From positions 52,063,738-52,127,737 of the forward strand of contig NC_052612.1 of the NCBI RefSeq assembly GCF_016545825.1: a stretch of 64,000 nucleotides of DNA, read 5' to 3'. Source of the stretch: Eucalyptus grandis (taxonomy: Eukaryota > Streptophyta > Magnoliopsida > Myrtales > Myrtaceae). Shown here one piece after another: positions 9,770 through 23,149 of this stretch (within the stretch, counting starts at the first letter, position 1; every line of letters begins with the position of its first letter). The notes under the pieces are model-generated. The model worked only from the letters and a program-made list of their open reading frames with translations, made no database searches and was not told where the DNA came from. Position numbers and translations under genes: made by a program.

Positions 9770-12700
9770 GGATATTCAGGATATGATCTCTATGCATTGC
9801 GTGCATCAAAAAAAGCTTTTCATTGGGAGATTCCAATTGTCACTCTGCAAGGTGATATATATCAGCCAAGCGGTCTTTTAACCGGTGGAAGCCACAAGTA
9901 ACTTACTCGTCTCTTTATTTTTGTTATTTCAGCCTATAGTGCATGGATGCTGCTTTCTCTACAATGCTTCAAACGAACAGCGATTTTTTTTTTCTTTTTT
10001 TTCTAGAAAAGCACTGCCCTGCGATAAATATTGATTGCGTGGTGCAGCGGGGGAGGTGATCTGGTGAGGTGACTTCATGATCTTTCAGAGGCTCAGTCAA
10101 GACTTGCTATACATCAGAATACACTATCTGCGATCCAAGCCAAGGTTGAACTTGAATAACGCTTTTGCATTTCTACGTGAAGGTGGTAGATGATTGCTTT
10201 GTGTATTATTGGGTTGGTAATTTTAGGGCAAAACCAAGGTTCGGATAAGGGCTTGTGGTAATTGTTGGATTTTGAAACCCTAATAGTGGTCCACCTTGTT
10301 CCTCGAACTAGGCAAATCTAGAAAAAATGCGACAAGTATTCACCAAAGATGCAGTGAACTTTGAAATTTATTTATATTTTTCTTCATTTTCTTTTTGAGA
10401 GTCAGAAATTTTACAGGAGCAGATTTTGTTCTGATTGTTCATTAAGTGCGGTTCTACTTTCTTCTTTCCATTGCTCTTAGCAGTGCTTATAACCGAAATC
10501 CAATTGTCTTATGGTCGTGCCTATAGCTTTTCTCATCATCTAATACTAACTACAGAATAATGAGTCGTTGCCCCTTCAAAAGAAGTTCTTGCAGCTCAAA
10601 TCACAGTTAGAGCTGAGGTCCTGTGACCTTTAATTTAAGTGCAGGGCTGAGCAGTATGAGCATTGTAAGTTTCTTTTCTCTGCTTCACATGGAACTTAAT
10701 ATTGTTATTTGTGCTCTATTTTAACGGTTTTCTTCTTAATCAAAGTGAAAGAAAGAAAAAACTGTACTTTCAATCTTTTAAAATGTGATTGTTATGGGCT
10801 TTGTAGCTTTGTGAATTAGTGAAGAAGATTGAGCAGGAACTTGAAGAATCAAAATTATGAGGACTGTGTCACTAAAGTATCGTCGCTTGAGAAATCTATT
10901 TGAGAGCATTTAAATAATCAGGAGGGCAGGCTCAAGGACTTGCAAAATAGTATCAATGCAATAAAAGTCAGATGCAGTCGCTGTCACATGATATAATGGC
11001 AGGCTTTTGTCTTTCTGACCTTTACATCATGTATTCACAGGATTCTCTGCATGAGCTTACTTGTGACGGCTCAGTATTCGTCAGTCATGATAGAAAACAT
11101 CCGTACAATTGAGTGTTTTTAGATTACATAGGATTTTGTGTACAATTTCTGTGTAGATTAGCTGAAATAATATGAAAATGAAGCTATGCACATATAGATC
11201 AATTTTATGGACTCTTCTACTTGTTCCTTCTAAATTGGGGATTGAATACTTCCTCTTTGACCACGACTGTCAACAGAGGAGTGAAAATGAAAAGGAGGCT
11301 CTTCAGTTGTACAGGAACATGCTTGTTTGGAAGGTCAACTAGCTTCTTTACAAAGTCAAATCAATGCTATACAAATGGCAAAAAGAATACTTGCTGGAAA
11401 ATCTACAGCTATATGAAATGGCAACTCATATCTTCTTTTGCAACAAGGAAGACTCATGAACAGGCCCTGGTGGAGCTCAATCAAATCTGACAGAAGATGG
11501 AGTGAGATACCCAAATGAGTTTAGTTAAGGAGCAGCAAAAACTTAAAGTTGCACTTAGTGAGACAAATCTTGAGAAAAGGAAAATGGAAAATGAAGTAAT
11601 TTGCCTATGGCTTCTCTTGGAATAGAAAGTAATTGTTGTAGTTGTGGATACTAAAGAGACTGTCTTTCCCTCCCTTTGGGTAAAGCTTATGGAAATGGAA
11701 CGGAAATATATTGCTCAAGGCGGAAAAAATGATTGAGAAGCATGCTTGGATTGCTTCTAAGAGGCAGCTCTGTGAAAGAAGCGGAATTGATGATGATTTT
11801 GCTTCCTATGATCCATTTAAAGCTAGGGGGGAACTTGGACAACTACAAGCTAAGCAACCTGGTGAGTTATTCACTTTGTACTCTTCATATAGATTTTCAA
11901 TTCTTTGCATCGGCATTTCCTTTTTTCATCAAAAACGTTAGTAATTCTCGTATACTCTGTGTTCAACAATTGATTGCATATTTATCATTTGGTTTCTGAA
12001 GGCTCGAGGAAAGTGTAAACAACAAAGTTATGACAATGTTTGAGAAAAAAGAATAAGGAATATAATAAGTTGATGTCCAAGGAAAACATTATTAAGGTGT
12101 GTTGCTACCTGTCAGTTTTATGGTTTAATTGGATTTCTTCTTACTCCAATATGCTGTAGGTGGCCTTTGGCAGAATGATAAATCGAAAATAAGGAACAGG
12201 ATTAAATAAAGTGCAGGCAGTGATCCCCGCCCTCCACTTAGTTTTGGTAGAAATTGCTTCAGGATGCCATCGAATGCTACTTGCGCACTTTCTATAGTTG
12301 TATATTCAAGGTATATCTCATTGTCTTAGGATTCTTGATTTTTTGTCAACAATTTCTTCAGTGTCTTTGGATCAATATTTGCTATCCTGTTATCTGGCAC
12401 AATAGCAAAGCGTGAACCTCTGGAAGGATGCCACTTAGAGCTTTGCTATCATGTCGAGTAATAGGAAAAAATGATGCCAAGGAACTGAAGGAAATTATGA
12501 CAAAAAATAAAAAATGCTAAGAGAATGAGATACATTGAATCATGAAATTATGGAAAGCACAAGTAGCATTTGGCATGTCTTGAAGCAATTCCTATTAAAT
12601 ATGAGTGGGGACAGGGATCTCTACGTGCAGTTTCTCTAATCCTAGCCCTCTTCTTTTCATACCTGCTTCTCTTCAAACCATCTCCTCTGTACATACTAGA

Positions 12701-13680
12701 TGAGGTATGAATTATTAGTTATAAGATGTGCTTTGATATGCATTTGGTCTCTTTCTTGTCCATGCTCTGCAAATGAGGATAGCTGACAGGTTGATGCGGC
12801 ATTTGTTCTAAGTCACACATATAACTTAGGAAGGATGATTAAAAATCAGTTTCCCCTTACCAGTTACAGAAACTTCTTGGTAGAACTCAAGCGTAACTAG
12901 CATGAGAATCATGAGAATAACCTGTAATGCTCTCAGTATAGCGTGATATGCAATAGGTTGCCCAGATGACATGAGGTATTGCAGGTTCAGTCTGGTGTCC
13001 AGGTGAAAATCTGAAGATAATCGCTTTGACAAACGTCATTTGTAACCTTTGTACGGGGACACGGCCACAAACCTTAATATTTATAGAATAATAGCGCAAG
13101 TCTCACTTATTATACAACTGCTCAAAGTGAATTTTAAGTATTTGATGAGATTCTGAGTCTGTCAAATAGGAAGGGGTGTATGGCACGCACATTAATTTTG
13201 TTTGTCAAGATCAATGATTCTCTCGGGCAACTTGAACTCTTACGATATGGCAAATAGTATGGAGGAGATAGTTGAGGTTACGGACAATCTTGAAAATAAC
13301 ACAATACTTTGCAGAACTCTATGGGCATAGTGAATATTGTTTATACATACAAAAATCAAGCCCTTTTCAGCTAAGTCGGTTGCATGGGCTCTGCAACATG
13401 GCTTTTTGTCCAGTAAGACAAATTAATGGAAAGAAAACTTGATTGCAGAGCATAGTGTACTTTGGAGAATTAATGCAGCTCACATTGCAGCAGATATCAT
13501 TGCCGTTACTGTTTGCACTGGTCTCTACAATCTGTCTTGATTTTGGTTTTTGTATACTGCAGTCTATAGTTGTTTCTTTGAAGGAAGGCATGTTCAATAA
13601 TGCTAACGACCTACAAAATCTTCCCTACGAAATTCGTCAATGGTGTTTCCAGTCCGACACACGGTTGCATCCAAGCAGAG
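9770..13680 (+). pseudogene. SMC2: SMC2 (condensin) pseudogene, hinge end to C-terminus
   Basis: Decayed exons follow SMC2 order. The hinge end is at 9775-9899 (GYDLYALRASKKAF, then VTLQGDIYQPSGLLTGGS). GGGDL.R.LHDL and QSRLAIHQNTLS lie near 10050-10145. LPLQKKFLQLKSQLELRSCDL is near 10570-10632, and LVKKIEQELEES near 10812-10850. Coiled-coil pieces follow at 11270-11600 (SENEKEA, EQQKLKVALSETNLEKRKME). Then come IEKHAWIASKRQLCERSGID (11730-11865), EYNKLMSKENI (12060), the signature and Walker B exon (LLLFKPSPLYILDE at about 12672-12712), VDAAFVLSHTYNLGRMIK (12791-12845) and SIVVSLKEGMFNNAND (13562-13610). Many stops and frameshifts are present and the N-terminal head is missing. Introns are retained, so it derives from a segmental copy. 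Confidence 0.9.
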
Positions 13681-13689
13681 CAAGTGAGC

Positions 13690-14127
13690 AAGCCGCAGAT
13701 TGTATGTCTTCATGATATGAGTTGACAGACAGCAGAATAAAACATTCAATTGAAGAGATACTTCAACTTTAGAAGATTTTTTTTTTTGTCCAACAGTAAC
13801 ACACAGAAACATGGGCTGAGTCAATGTTTCATCGACATAGTTGCGTATTATGCAATTTAAAGCATGTCTTTCTTCCTCGATCTTCGGTGGTCTAGTGTTG
13901 GCAAAATCTCATTGCCTTATTATCTTCAACATCGTTGCTATATCTACGAGGATTTGTTATGTTCGCCTTCGAGTCTACAAATTCTGGGGAATGGAGAGAT
14001 ATGTCAATCCGCAGGGTCAAAGGTACAGGTGGTTGCAGCGTGTGCTTAAACCTCACTTTCGTTTACTTGTTTATTAATCGTCCCGCAGCTTCTATTACTC
14101 GAGCTCCCAGAGATACTCGTTTGAAGG

Positions 14128-14169
<42 letters not shown>

Positions 14170-14607
14170 AAGAATTAGGGGTGGGCATTTCTTTTCTTGA
14201 GATCCCAGGAACATGCCACAATCCTGATTCCACATGGCAGGATTTCTATGATCTGTACACGTATTTGGGCGGTCTACTTAAAAAAGAAAAAAGAAAAAAG
14301 AAAAGGAGGTGCATTATACCCTCCATCTACGTTTCTTGTCCTAATCAAGGCACACCATCAATAAACATGAAAACTTAGTCAGTAAGGGCTTCTTCTTTTT
14401 TTGGGTCAGATAGTCATTAAGGTTTCAAATTGCTTCTAAACCCAACTTGAAAACGCCGAAAGCAACATAAATTTTGTATAGTCTTTGTTTATGAGAATAT
14501 TCATAAACAAGAAAGTCTATCGAACATGTTTTCTTATTAGTTGATAATTTTTAGTGTCACTAAAATTCTTGGGTTTTAATGATTTCCTCTTCAATTAAAC
14601 AAAAGTA
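13690..14607. other. Intergenic with a (GA)n microsatellite
   Basis: Contains a GA repeat at about 14131-14165. No gene is recognised. Confidence 0.4.
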
Positions 14608-14822
14608 CCCATCTCAAAATAAGTGATTCGGAAAATATTTTCCTAAAAATAATCACTTATATCGCTTATAGAAATGAATTGATGGAAATTATTTTTATTG
14701 TTTACGAAAATATTTAGACATAAATTATTGATATTTTCATTAATTAATAATTTTAAGTGATACAAACAATCATTTTTAGGTAAGTATTTTCCAAATAACA
14801 TTTCATTTTCCATGATGGAGCC
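14608..14822 (-). mobile_element. MITE of a family present three times in the window
   Basis: On the minus strand it starts GGCTCCATCATGGAAAATGA, contains paired words TACCTAAAAATGATTGTTTG and its inverted partner TAAGTGATTATTTTTAGGAA, and ends near TCACTTATTTTGAGATG. The elements at about 44495-44762 and 52199-52428 share this layout in the opposite orientation. No coding sequence is present. Confidence 0.65.
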
Positions 14823-15660
14823 TAAAAGCCACAATTTTCTTATAGTTTATATAATAGCTTCAACTCCTATGATTTTGGGCAGTCCTTTTAACAATTTATT
14901 TCAAGTGAACATTAAGTCATTGTCAATACGGTTGACTTGATCTAATAAAATATTTTGGGATCATATCAATTTAAAGTCACCCATTAGAAAAAAAGAGAGA
15001 AAAATCATTAGTCAGATGTATCAAGCAAAACGTGGAAATATAATAAATAGAAGATTGGAGGCTTAATCCATAGAAAATTCACCGATTTGACTCGCAATCA
15101 AAAGTCAACTCCTAATAATAATAAATAAATAATAATAAAAAAAAGAGCAGGCGAGAGGGAGAAAGAGAGAGAGGGAGTCACGCTTACGAAAGTGCATACG
15201 TTGACTAATCGCAATACCAATAGGAATTAAGGGAAGAGAATCGAACTATGTGGGCAGTTAATTTCGCTTCATTTGATTGACGAACTCAAAATGTTAGCAC
15301 TAATTAATCACTCATCAGCTGACTATTCTGTATAAAACCCAGATTATATAAAAAATGTTTTAATTGTCTTTGATTAGACTTTCGGCGCTCTTAATTATGT
15401 AGCTATTCTTTCGCTCTCCTTGGTTCTCTCTTTTGAAAACGACGGTTTGAGATTGAGGCGGCATCTGATTCCTGGGGGTGCTGAAATGGGGGCCAACTTG
15501 GTGGAAATCCCTGGAGACATGGGAGATCCTAAAGCTTCGATATGTAGACGTCGCAACCTCCTTTCTTTATTTCGCACCGTCGCATTAAACTTATCCAACG
15601 AGGTGGTCTATGTGGTGAAGTGTCCTTACAAATTACCCTTTTATATTGGTTGACTTTGTG
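14823..15660. other. Upstream flank of the aldo-keto reductase gene
   Basis: No gene is seen. Purine-rich and AT-rich patches occur (for example 15115-15175). The region presumably contains the promoter of the gene starting at 15763. Confidence 0.4.
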
Positions 15661-15670
15661 CCCTATAAAT
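15661..15670 (+). promoter_or_regulatory. TATA box of the aldo-keto reductase gene
   Basis: CCCTATAAAT sits 93-102 bp upstream of the chosen start codon, a normal distance for a plant TATA box with a short 5' UTR. The predicted UTR ends in a (GA)n run (15738-15762) that touches the ATG. Confidence 0.6.
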
Positions 15671-15762
15671 AAGCCTTGGGTTGAGGGTTGGAGGGCATTG
15701 TGCTGTGTCTTCCCTCCCTGCAAATCTTGAAATTCTACAGAGAGAGAGAGAGAGAGAGAGAG

Positions 15763-18700
15763 ATGAGGAGTGATAGGGCACGTTTGAATTGCGGGACAAC
15801 AATCCCAGTCCTGGGATTTGGCACTTACTCTTACCCAATTGACTTGAAGGCCACAGAATTGGCCATCCATACGGCTCTCAAGGTAAAGCTCATGCAAATT
15901 GCATGCATGCTGAACTCGCACGCCTTAAATTCATTCCGGCATTTGTTACCCGATTTTTGCCCTGAAATTTTCTTGCATCTCCCATGTCTCTTCAAGGCAT
16001 CAAAACACTCCAATCTGTCAGTTTTCTTGCACTTCTCATGCTGAGAATTTTGATCGGTTAAGAGTAATAAAACAAGCTCTCTAGGAAATGGCTTTTTGGC
16101 GAGGCCCCGCATGTGACACTCGGGAAAGATAACATGTAAAAAAATTGGATGGAACCGCTGAATGAATATATATTCCGACAGGCTATAGGTTTTTCTGCCA
16201 CTCCACAAGTGCGTTGTCACGTTGGATGCGTATCATTTGGACTAGAACACTACTGTAACCGATTCACTGCCCACGATCGTTTGTCGATGCATGTTCTACT
16301 TTCAGATAGAAGTTTACAGAGGATGAGAATATCCTGCAGTATTTCATGTTTGAAATAATTATTAACCCATGGCGTGCAAAAATACATGTTATGCAGGTAG
16401 GTTACAGGCACTTCGATACAGCAAAAGTCTATGGATCAGAGCCAGCGGTTGGAAGGGCTTTGACAGTGGCCATTGACGAGGGCTTTGTGGAGAGAGAAGA
16501 TGTCTTTCTAACGTCGAAGCTGTGGGGCAGTGACCACCATGATCCTGTTTCCGCTCTCAAGCGAACTCTCCAGTAAGCAATCATTATATCATTTGCCTTC
16601 TGCACCTTCGTTTACAAAATCCAAGAATATTAATTTGGGCAGAGAAGCGGAATAACGGGAGTAATACTAAGTCATATATCATAGGAGGGCGTATATCAAC
16701 TGTCGTGGTTCGACTTCCCATTGTCTCGGTTAAATATCACGTTAGACTTCCGACTTCTGAAAAAACTTTCGATTTGGGCAAAAACTCGTGGGGGCAAGCA
16801 ACATATATTCATCAAGTATATTGCATAAGATAAAGCTTCATTACTTTGCATGCCTACCGATTCAAGCTAATCGGTTGACCTGCAATGAATGATGGCGAAA
16901 ATGGCCACATTAAATTGCACCACGCGATTAGCAAATTGAATTATTGTCCCTTTGAGAACGGGTAGCGTTTCGTATTTTCAGGGATAGAGAATCCACGCCA
17001 GATCTCTTCTCAAATCTCACCCCCACACTGTAGAAGCCTAGGATAACTCAGCCAGATCTTGGAATCGGGTTGATCGATCCCAATGAAGGAATGATTCGTA
17101 CAAGATCAAAATTCACGTACTTCCCTTTAAATTAAACGCGGGACCACAATATCTGCTAGATCTACTAAAAAACATTTGAACGTGATGCTTACAATGGAGC
17201 TCATGAAAGAGATAGGGAACTGCCAAGTAAAATAGTCAGCTCTAGCCTCTATTCATCACGTCTCTCATATAAAATAAGAGGGTTGAGCCCAAATGATGTT
17301 TATGCTGCTTTATCTTTAGGAACCTCGGGATGGAGTACGTGGACATGTACCTGGTGCACTGGCCGGTGAAGCTGAAGCCAGGGGCGAACAACGCAGTGCC
17401 GAAGGAAGAAGAGTTCGAGCCGGAGCTGGACATGGAAGTGACGTGGCGTGGGATGGAGAGATGCTTCGACTCGGGCTTGTGCCGAGCGATTGGTGTCAGC
17501 AATTTCTCTTCCAAGAAGATTGAGACTCTTTTGGATTTTGCTTCCGTCCCTCCCGCCGTCAATCAGGTACAAGCATTATTTAATGACTCCATCACTTTTC
17601 ATTTGGTCAAAAGTCACTTAGAATGCCGCATTTTTCTTCAAATCCTTAATAGTATCACTAATAAGTCAATGAACATGAAATGAAATGGAGAGCTTATTCC
17701 TCAAGACTGAGATTTCTTCAAAGAAAAAAAAAAAAAAACAAAAGAAAGAAGGAAAGAAAGCAAATCCATCCGCCAGCGTCATGATTCTTTGAGTCCATTT
17801 CGTCGGTATTAGAATATTCGAAACTGTCACATAATTGATCGCGTGGATGAAGGGTTTTCGAAACTTGAAAGGTCAGGTTTGACTTTAAGAAGCTCTTGTC
17901 TGATAAGCCAGATTTCTTTTAACTATAATAAGGTCCTTAGTCAAAAAATGTACAGGTAATGATTTTGAATAAAAGAGTCGGCTGCAGAGAAAAAGTGCCT
18001 TTCTTTCCTTTTCAAACAAACGACCCATGATTCTGAAACATCTCAGGGCGGCCATAACCAAGCTCCATTATTCCAATGGAACTCGAACGCGCACGCAGGA
18101 CCACTGGTTTTTTATTAAACTGATGTCGAGCACTGCCTCTTTGGTGAAGTGGATCACCAAATTAGCAATCGAATGACCTGCCTCATACAGCAAAGCAAGA
18201 GTAGGTAATTGAATGCCGTGAAGCCCATCAGCACAGACCCTACTAAAACATGTGGAATATGCCACATCGAACGGTTGCGCTTGATCTGGTTCCCATGAGT
18301 TGGATCTCGATAAAAAAAACTTGTAATGGACGGTACCTAATCATGAGAATAGTGGTTCATACATACCCAATAGATGACAGCATCAGGTGATATAACCTCA
18401 AATCTTGGAAGAGTGAAATGTGAATGGTGATTGAATTGAACAGGTGGAGATGCACCCAATGTGGAAACAGAGGAAGTTGAGAGAAGTGTGTGGAGAGAAC
18501 AAGATTCTTGTGAGCGCTTATTCCCCCCTTGGAGCACCTGGCAATGCCTGGGGATCCACGGCTGTTGTGGACAGTCCGATCATCCAATCCATTGCTCTCA
18601 AGCACAATGCGACTCCTGCTCAGGTACCATCTACTTTGTTCCCCTCAGATTAGACTACCGTTTCCTTTTGCGGAAACCAAAGACCGGCAAAAGAAAAGAA

Positions 18701-19051
18701 ACGAAATCCCAAGTCCGCGGATCATGCGGCCATGAGCACCGTCACGCACTCCACGAATAAAGAATCAATCGTGCATAGCACGAAGTGGTAATAACATGTT
18801 ACGGAATGTGGATGTTTGCTTAGGTTGCACTCCAATGGGGAGTATCGAAAGGAGCGAGTGTGATCCCGAAGAGCTTCTCCAAAGACAGGATGGAAGAGAA
18901 CATGGGCGCCCTCGATCTCTGGTTGGATGACCAAGACATTCTCGACATCGACAAGCTCGGGGAGAGGAAGATCCTCAGAGGCGATGTTTATGTTAATCAG
19001 ACAACAAGCCCCTACAAGACGCTTGAGGAGCTCTGGGACGATGAGATTTGA
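15763..19051 (+). CDS. Aldo-keto reductase (AKR4-like, NADPH-dependent)
   Basis: Five exons with GT-AG borders: 15763-15882, 16397-16572, 17320-17566, 18444-18623 and 18824-19051, joined to 316 residues, the usual length of plant AKR4 enzymes. Aldo-keto reductases reduce carbonyls with NADPH on a TIM barrel. The catalytic tetrad is visible as Asp47 (HFDTAKVY), Tyr52, Lys81 (LTSKLW) and His112 (YLVHWP). GFGTYSYP at the N-terminus, [19 protein letters not shown] and the cofactor-binding [11 protein letters not shown] near the C-terminus are all present. Close plant relatives include codeinone/methylecgonone reductase-like, chalcone (polyketide) reductase and D-galacturonate reductase proteins, so the substrate cannot be named from sequence. 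The start is chosen because it follows a TATA box at 15661 and gives the standard N-terminus. An additional in-frame start at 15688 would add 25 low-complexity residues. It converges on the F-box gene. Confidence 0.93.
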
Positions 19052-20164
19052 ATTTGAGAACCCCACGAAACTTGCTTGTGTTTTTCAACGTGTACGTATA
19101 TGGTTGTTGCCGTGTAAGTGAAAAGGGCATCATCATTATATATAGTAAAGTCACGATTCCTGAGGATCAGTATGGAAAGTGAGCAACAGAAACGTGTTTA
19201 AGCAACAAAACAGAGAAAAATTCCACTTGAGTTCTTGGCATATCATCCAACACTCAATTGGACACTGCGGGCTGCAAGTCTTTGAATGTCACGCACAAAA
19301 TGGTTCTGAAAATCTCGTCGACCGCTATCGCTATAATGTCTATTCTTTCAGCATCACAATCCACACGCACAAGTAAAAATGCAGTCCAGCTCGAATTAGC
19401 AACCGACCAAACCACGCATTACCGATATAATAAGCTGCCCACTGTAACTGGGCAGGTAAAGCTATATAACCATCTCCACCAACATGCTTGGATCTCTCAT
19501 AGACAGTTACAGTGGGTATCTAAAAATCAGTAGCAATTTCCAAACAAAGAACACAAAAGGAAGACTTTCAATGGAAACCCCCAATTTGGTCTGCTTTGAC
19601 TTGGCATTATTATGCTAAGTAGTTGATTCTACATTGCCATTCCCTCATTGGACAGGACTTTGTTTTGATAGATTCTTCTTCGTCGATAAGCTGAATGTGA
19701 AACTGTTACACGATAAAGAGGACTAGTCCTAGTGAACATTGTCTCCCCGAAACTACTCTACGTACCTCCATGACTAAGCAACTGACAGATTTGTCAGTCT
19801 CCAGAATATGAATTGTAAGAAACAAAATTACACTAACACTAGTGGTACTAAAACGCCAAAGGAATTTTGCAAATTTGCCATTGGAAATTTGTGGAAGCTT
19901 TGATCCGATGGCAGAATTGCTTGCGGTGTGAGAATAAGCGTAAACGAGATGGTCAAACCAAGCAAGTTGGCCATCCAATTTGCCAGACTTCTTTGGCAAT
20001 GGAGGTCGGAGCTCCCACCTGATCCATTCGATTATCAAAATGGATGGCAGCAATTATGACCTAGGCGTTCCAGTGAGTTGGCACAACAAAATACTCCTCA
20101 CTAGCACGCTCTCCAGTTATCAAATCTAGTTCCGGGAGCTGATTATAAGTTAGCGACCCCAGTT
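19052..20164. other. Convergent spacer between two genes
   Basis: It holds the 3' ends of the aldo-keto reductase gene (+) and the F-box gene (-). Small open frames on both strands have no signature. No repeat boundary is recognised. Confidence 0.45.
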
Positions 20165-22111
20165 TCATGTACGCTTGAAAAACTTGCCACCTCTTCTTCC
20201 CATCCCACTTCCCGCAAGACTTGCCGCAAGGAGAGATTTGGTGTCTGGCCTCCACTTCAACTCTTTAAGAACCGAGAAAAGTGTTGATAGTGCTGGAGAG
20301 ACTTCATTGTCCTTTATACTTTTACATGATATAACTCTCAGACTTTGAAGCTCCTTCCAGGAAAAAATCACAGGCTCTAGGCCCTCTGTCGTCAGCAGAG
20401 AACATCCTTCTAAAGAAAGATATTTCACCCTCCTGTTACATGAAAAATTCAACTGTCAGTTTGCAGCACCAGATTTGATACATACTACTTCATCAGGAAA
20501 ACACCAAGGTCATGACTGAAACTATTAACGCAGATTGATCTGGACAATCTATAAAAAAAGCTCCAACTTTGGAGTTGACAACAGCTTGTGAGAAAATCCA
20601 GAACCATTAGTTGCAAGTACTACTATGAATAAATAGCATTTCAAGGTTCAAGTATATGGGTTCATGCTCTGTCACTGCCAACCAAACTGTCTCGATTCTT
20701 AAAAGAGTTTGAAACACAGGTGATTCCTCATCGCCACCACCCCAAAAGGAACCAAAAAAAAAAGCGGTGGAGCAACAAGGGAAATGACAAAAAAAAAACC
20801 TAATTTATGTAAATAACCAGTTCATCAAAATCAGTATTTCAATTAGCATGGAAAAGGAAATTGACAAGTTGCTTCAATATTAATAGAAGACTTAGCAGCT
20901 TTGAGGACTAATTACCTGCAAGAACTCGCCAAGCTAAAAATATCATTTTCTAAGCCCCAGCAGTCCTGCACAACAATGTCCCTCACAGCATGACACACCA
21001 TAAACATTGCCCTCACACTGTTTTTATCCCGCAAATGGCACTTCTGCAGATGTAATCGCTCAAGTGCTGGACAAAGACCCAAAAACTCGTCTGGCCCTGG
21101 ATTAGAATCAATGGTCCTACAAGACTCGAATCTCAAAGTCTTCAAATTCTCACAGTAGGAGAGTCCTGCCAACCAACCACCATCCATCCTGTGATCGCAA
21201 AGGGTCAATTCCTCCAACATCTGACAGCACTGCCCAATGGCTTTAATTCCATCAAAGCTTCCCTCACATCCAGAAAGCTCAAGCCTCACCAACCTCCTAC
21301 ACCCTTGCGCCAATATAGTTAGGCCAATATCAGTAACCCAAGAAGCATAAAATCCATCCACACTCCCAACCAATTTCAGGATTTGCAAATTCTTGCAACC
21401 AGCAATTCCACGCAAAACATTATCACTACACTTGTGCAATTCCAACTCCTGCAGCGTCAAACACTCTTCAGCCACACTCAATAGCCCGTACTCACTAGCA
21501 CCAACCACCATAAGCTTACACAAGTTGGGGCAACCATTCGCAAGCATCTTCAATCCCCTGTCAATAACCTCGACAGAGAGCAAATTTTCTTCAAGAATGC
21601 GATAAATGGGCGAAAATCCAGTATTCAAATGCATGGAAATACTACCATGATGCAACAAAATGCCCGAGTTCCGGGGCGAAACAACGCAGGAGCGGCTCAA
21701 ATCAACGTGCGTTAGATTCGGGAATCTCACAATCAATCGGCCCGATTCGATGAAGCCCCAATCCAGGACTTTCAAGGACCTCACGAGGCGACCTTGAATG
21801 TTCAGCCAACGCTTGCAGACGAGGAAATTAGAGAGCCTCTGGGAATCAGGCATTCTACCGAGTATGTTGAGCAGAACCTCGTCGGGCAACAAGAGGGTAC
21901 GGTCGATTTTGGAGAAATTGGAGAAAAAGGTCTGGGCTTTGGGGTTATCCGGGTCTTTCTTGGAGAGAGGAGAGAGTTGCATAGTGAAAATCACTGGGTT
22001 GAGGGGCTTGTTGGAGTGGGTGTTCTTGACCCAGAAGTCGGACCAGCTGGAGGCTCTTCGCTTGGGCTTGGGGCTAGGGTTTGCTTTCTTCGGCGATGGT
22101 TGGAACGACAT
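20165..22111 (-). CDS. F-box/LRR protein
   Basis: Two exons on the minus strand, 22111-20916 and 20432-20165, join in frame (TGCAG|G) to 487 residues. An F-box lies at about residues 74-110 ([20 protein letters not shown], then [12 protein letters not shown]). It is followed by about ten leucine-rich repeats of the cysteine-containing type (for example [50 protein letters not shown]) to the C-terminus. Such proteins are substrate receptors of SCF ubiquitin ligases, binding SKP1 through the F-box and the target through the LRRs. It resembles an Arabidopsis F-box/RNI-like group without a known target. The N-terminus is basic and Ser/Pro-rich. The gene is intact, with no stop or shift. Confidence 0.92.
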
Positions 22112-23139
22112 GGTTCCTCAAGGCACTGCACCTCGTCCTCCGTTTCTTGAGCTCAGGCGTCTTCGCATCCCCCCTCTCCCCTTTTCCCCCCCGTCAAAAT
22201 CCCTTCCTCTTTCCTCACTCCTCCAGTCTCTCCACCTGGGAAACGTTTCTCAGGTACGTTGCCGACTGCACCTTCTCTGCTGCGAGGTCGTGATGTATTC
22301 TCTCTCTCTCTCTCTCTCCAGGTTTCTCTCTCTAGATTTGCATTTGAGGAAGAAGAAGAAGCAGAACAAGAACAAGAACAAGAAGAGCAATCTCTTTCTC
22401 CTGTGTGGACTTTCTGGCTAACGGACTTCTGGGGGCTGTGGGGTCTGGAGATTTGAACAAGGGTATCATTTTTCTTTTTGTTTTTTCGTTTTTTCGCTTT
22501 TTGTTTTTTTTTTCTAATCCAGATTTATCTGTCGAGGACTAATAATCATTTTTTTTTTTGTTCTGGAAATGCATATTTTTGTGTGGCGCTTGCTTTTTGT
22601 TACCATCTGCAGATTTTGTACCGTGTTGTTGGGTGTGCGTGCATGAGGGACTGGCGCTGGTCCGTGATTATCAATCTAATCAAGTGTTTCCATGGACCTA
22701 CCTAAAACTTAAAAGTACGAATCGCATAAGTTTCATCAATTTCCAATTCGACCCCCGCATTATAGAGTAACTCCGGGGGGCCATTCATCTCGACCCGAAG
22801 TAAATATTTCGGGTCGAATTTCTCCTAACTTGACAGCTCAATCTGAAAATCTGTCTCATTCACCCTTATCGAAGCCAGGCTGAATGAGACATCCTCCAAC
22901 TTCTTCGCCCTTAATTGAGGCCATGTTTATCCCAAGTTAGCTACATATGGCATGGGCTTTTACACGTATTAGGCGGTACTAACTAAACCACCACTGATCA
23001 TCCAAGACAGAACCCTTCCATGTACACGAAAGGATCTAATCTATTGATCGAACGCGGGTCCTCAAGAAACAGTTCCGTGCCCATGCCAAGAACAAAGTGT
23101 GCTTTGTGATTTGCATCATATTCATATATATTCAGATGG
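22112..23139. other. Upstream flank of the F-box gene
   Basis: GC-rich near the gene, with a CT microsatellite at about 22292-22320, then T-rich. Open frames on the + strand (for example 21798-22421) are antisense to exon 1 or low complexity. No gene is supported. Confidence 0.45.
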
Positions 23140-23149
23140 AACCACAAAA

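Noticed and set aside
11221..11999. Open frames of 76-89 codons as small genes
   Set aside because: They are frame-shifted pieces of the SMC2 pseudogene; parts match SMC2 coiled-coil sequence in order.
21798..22421. 207-codon + strand frame opposite the F-box gene
   Set aside because: Mostly antisense to exon 1 of a clear F-box/LRR gene and ends in a CT microsatellite.
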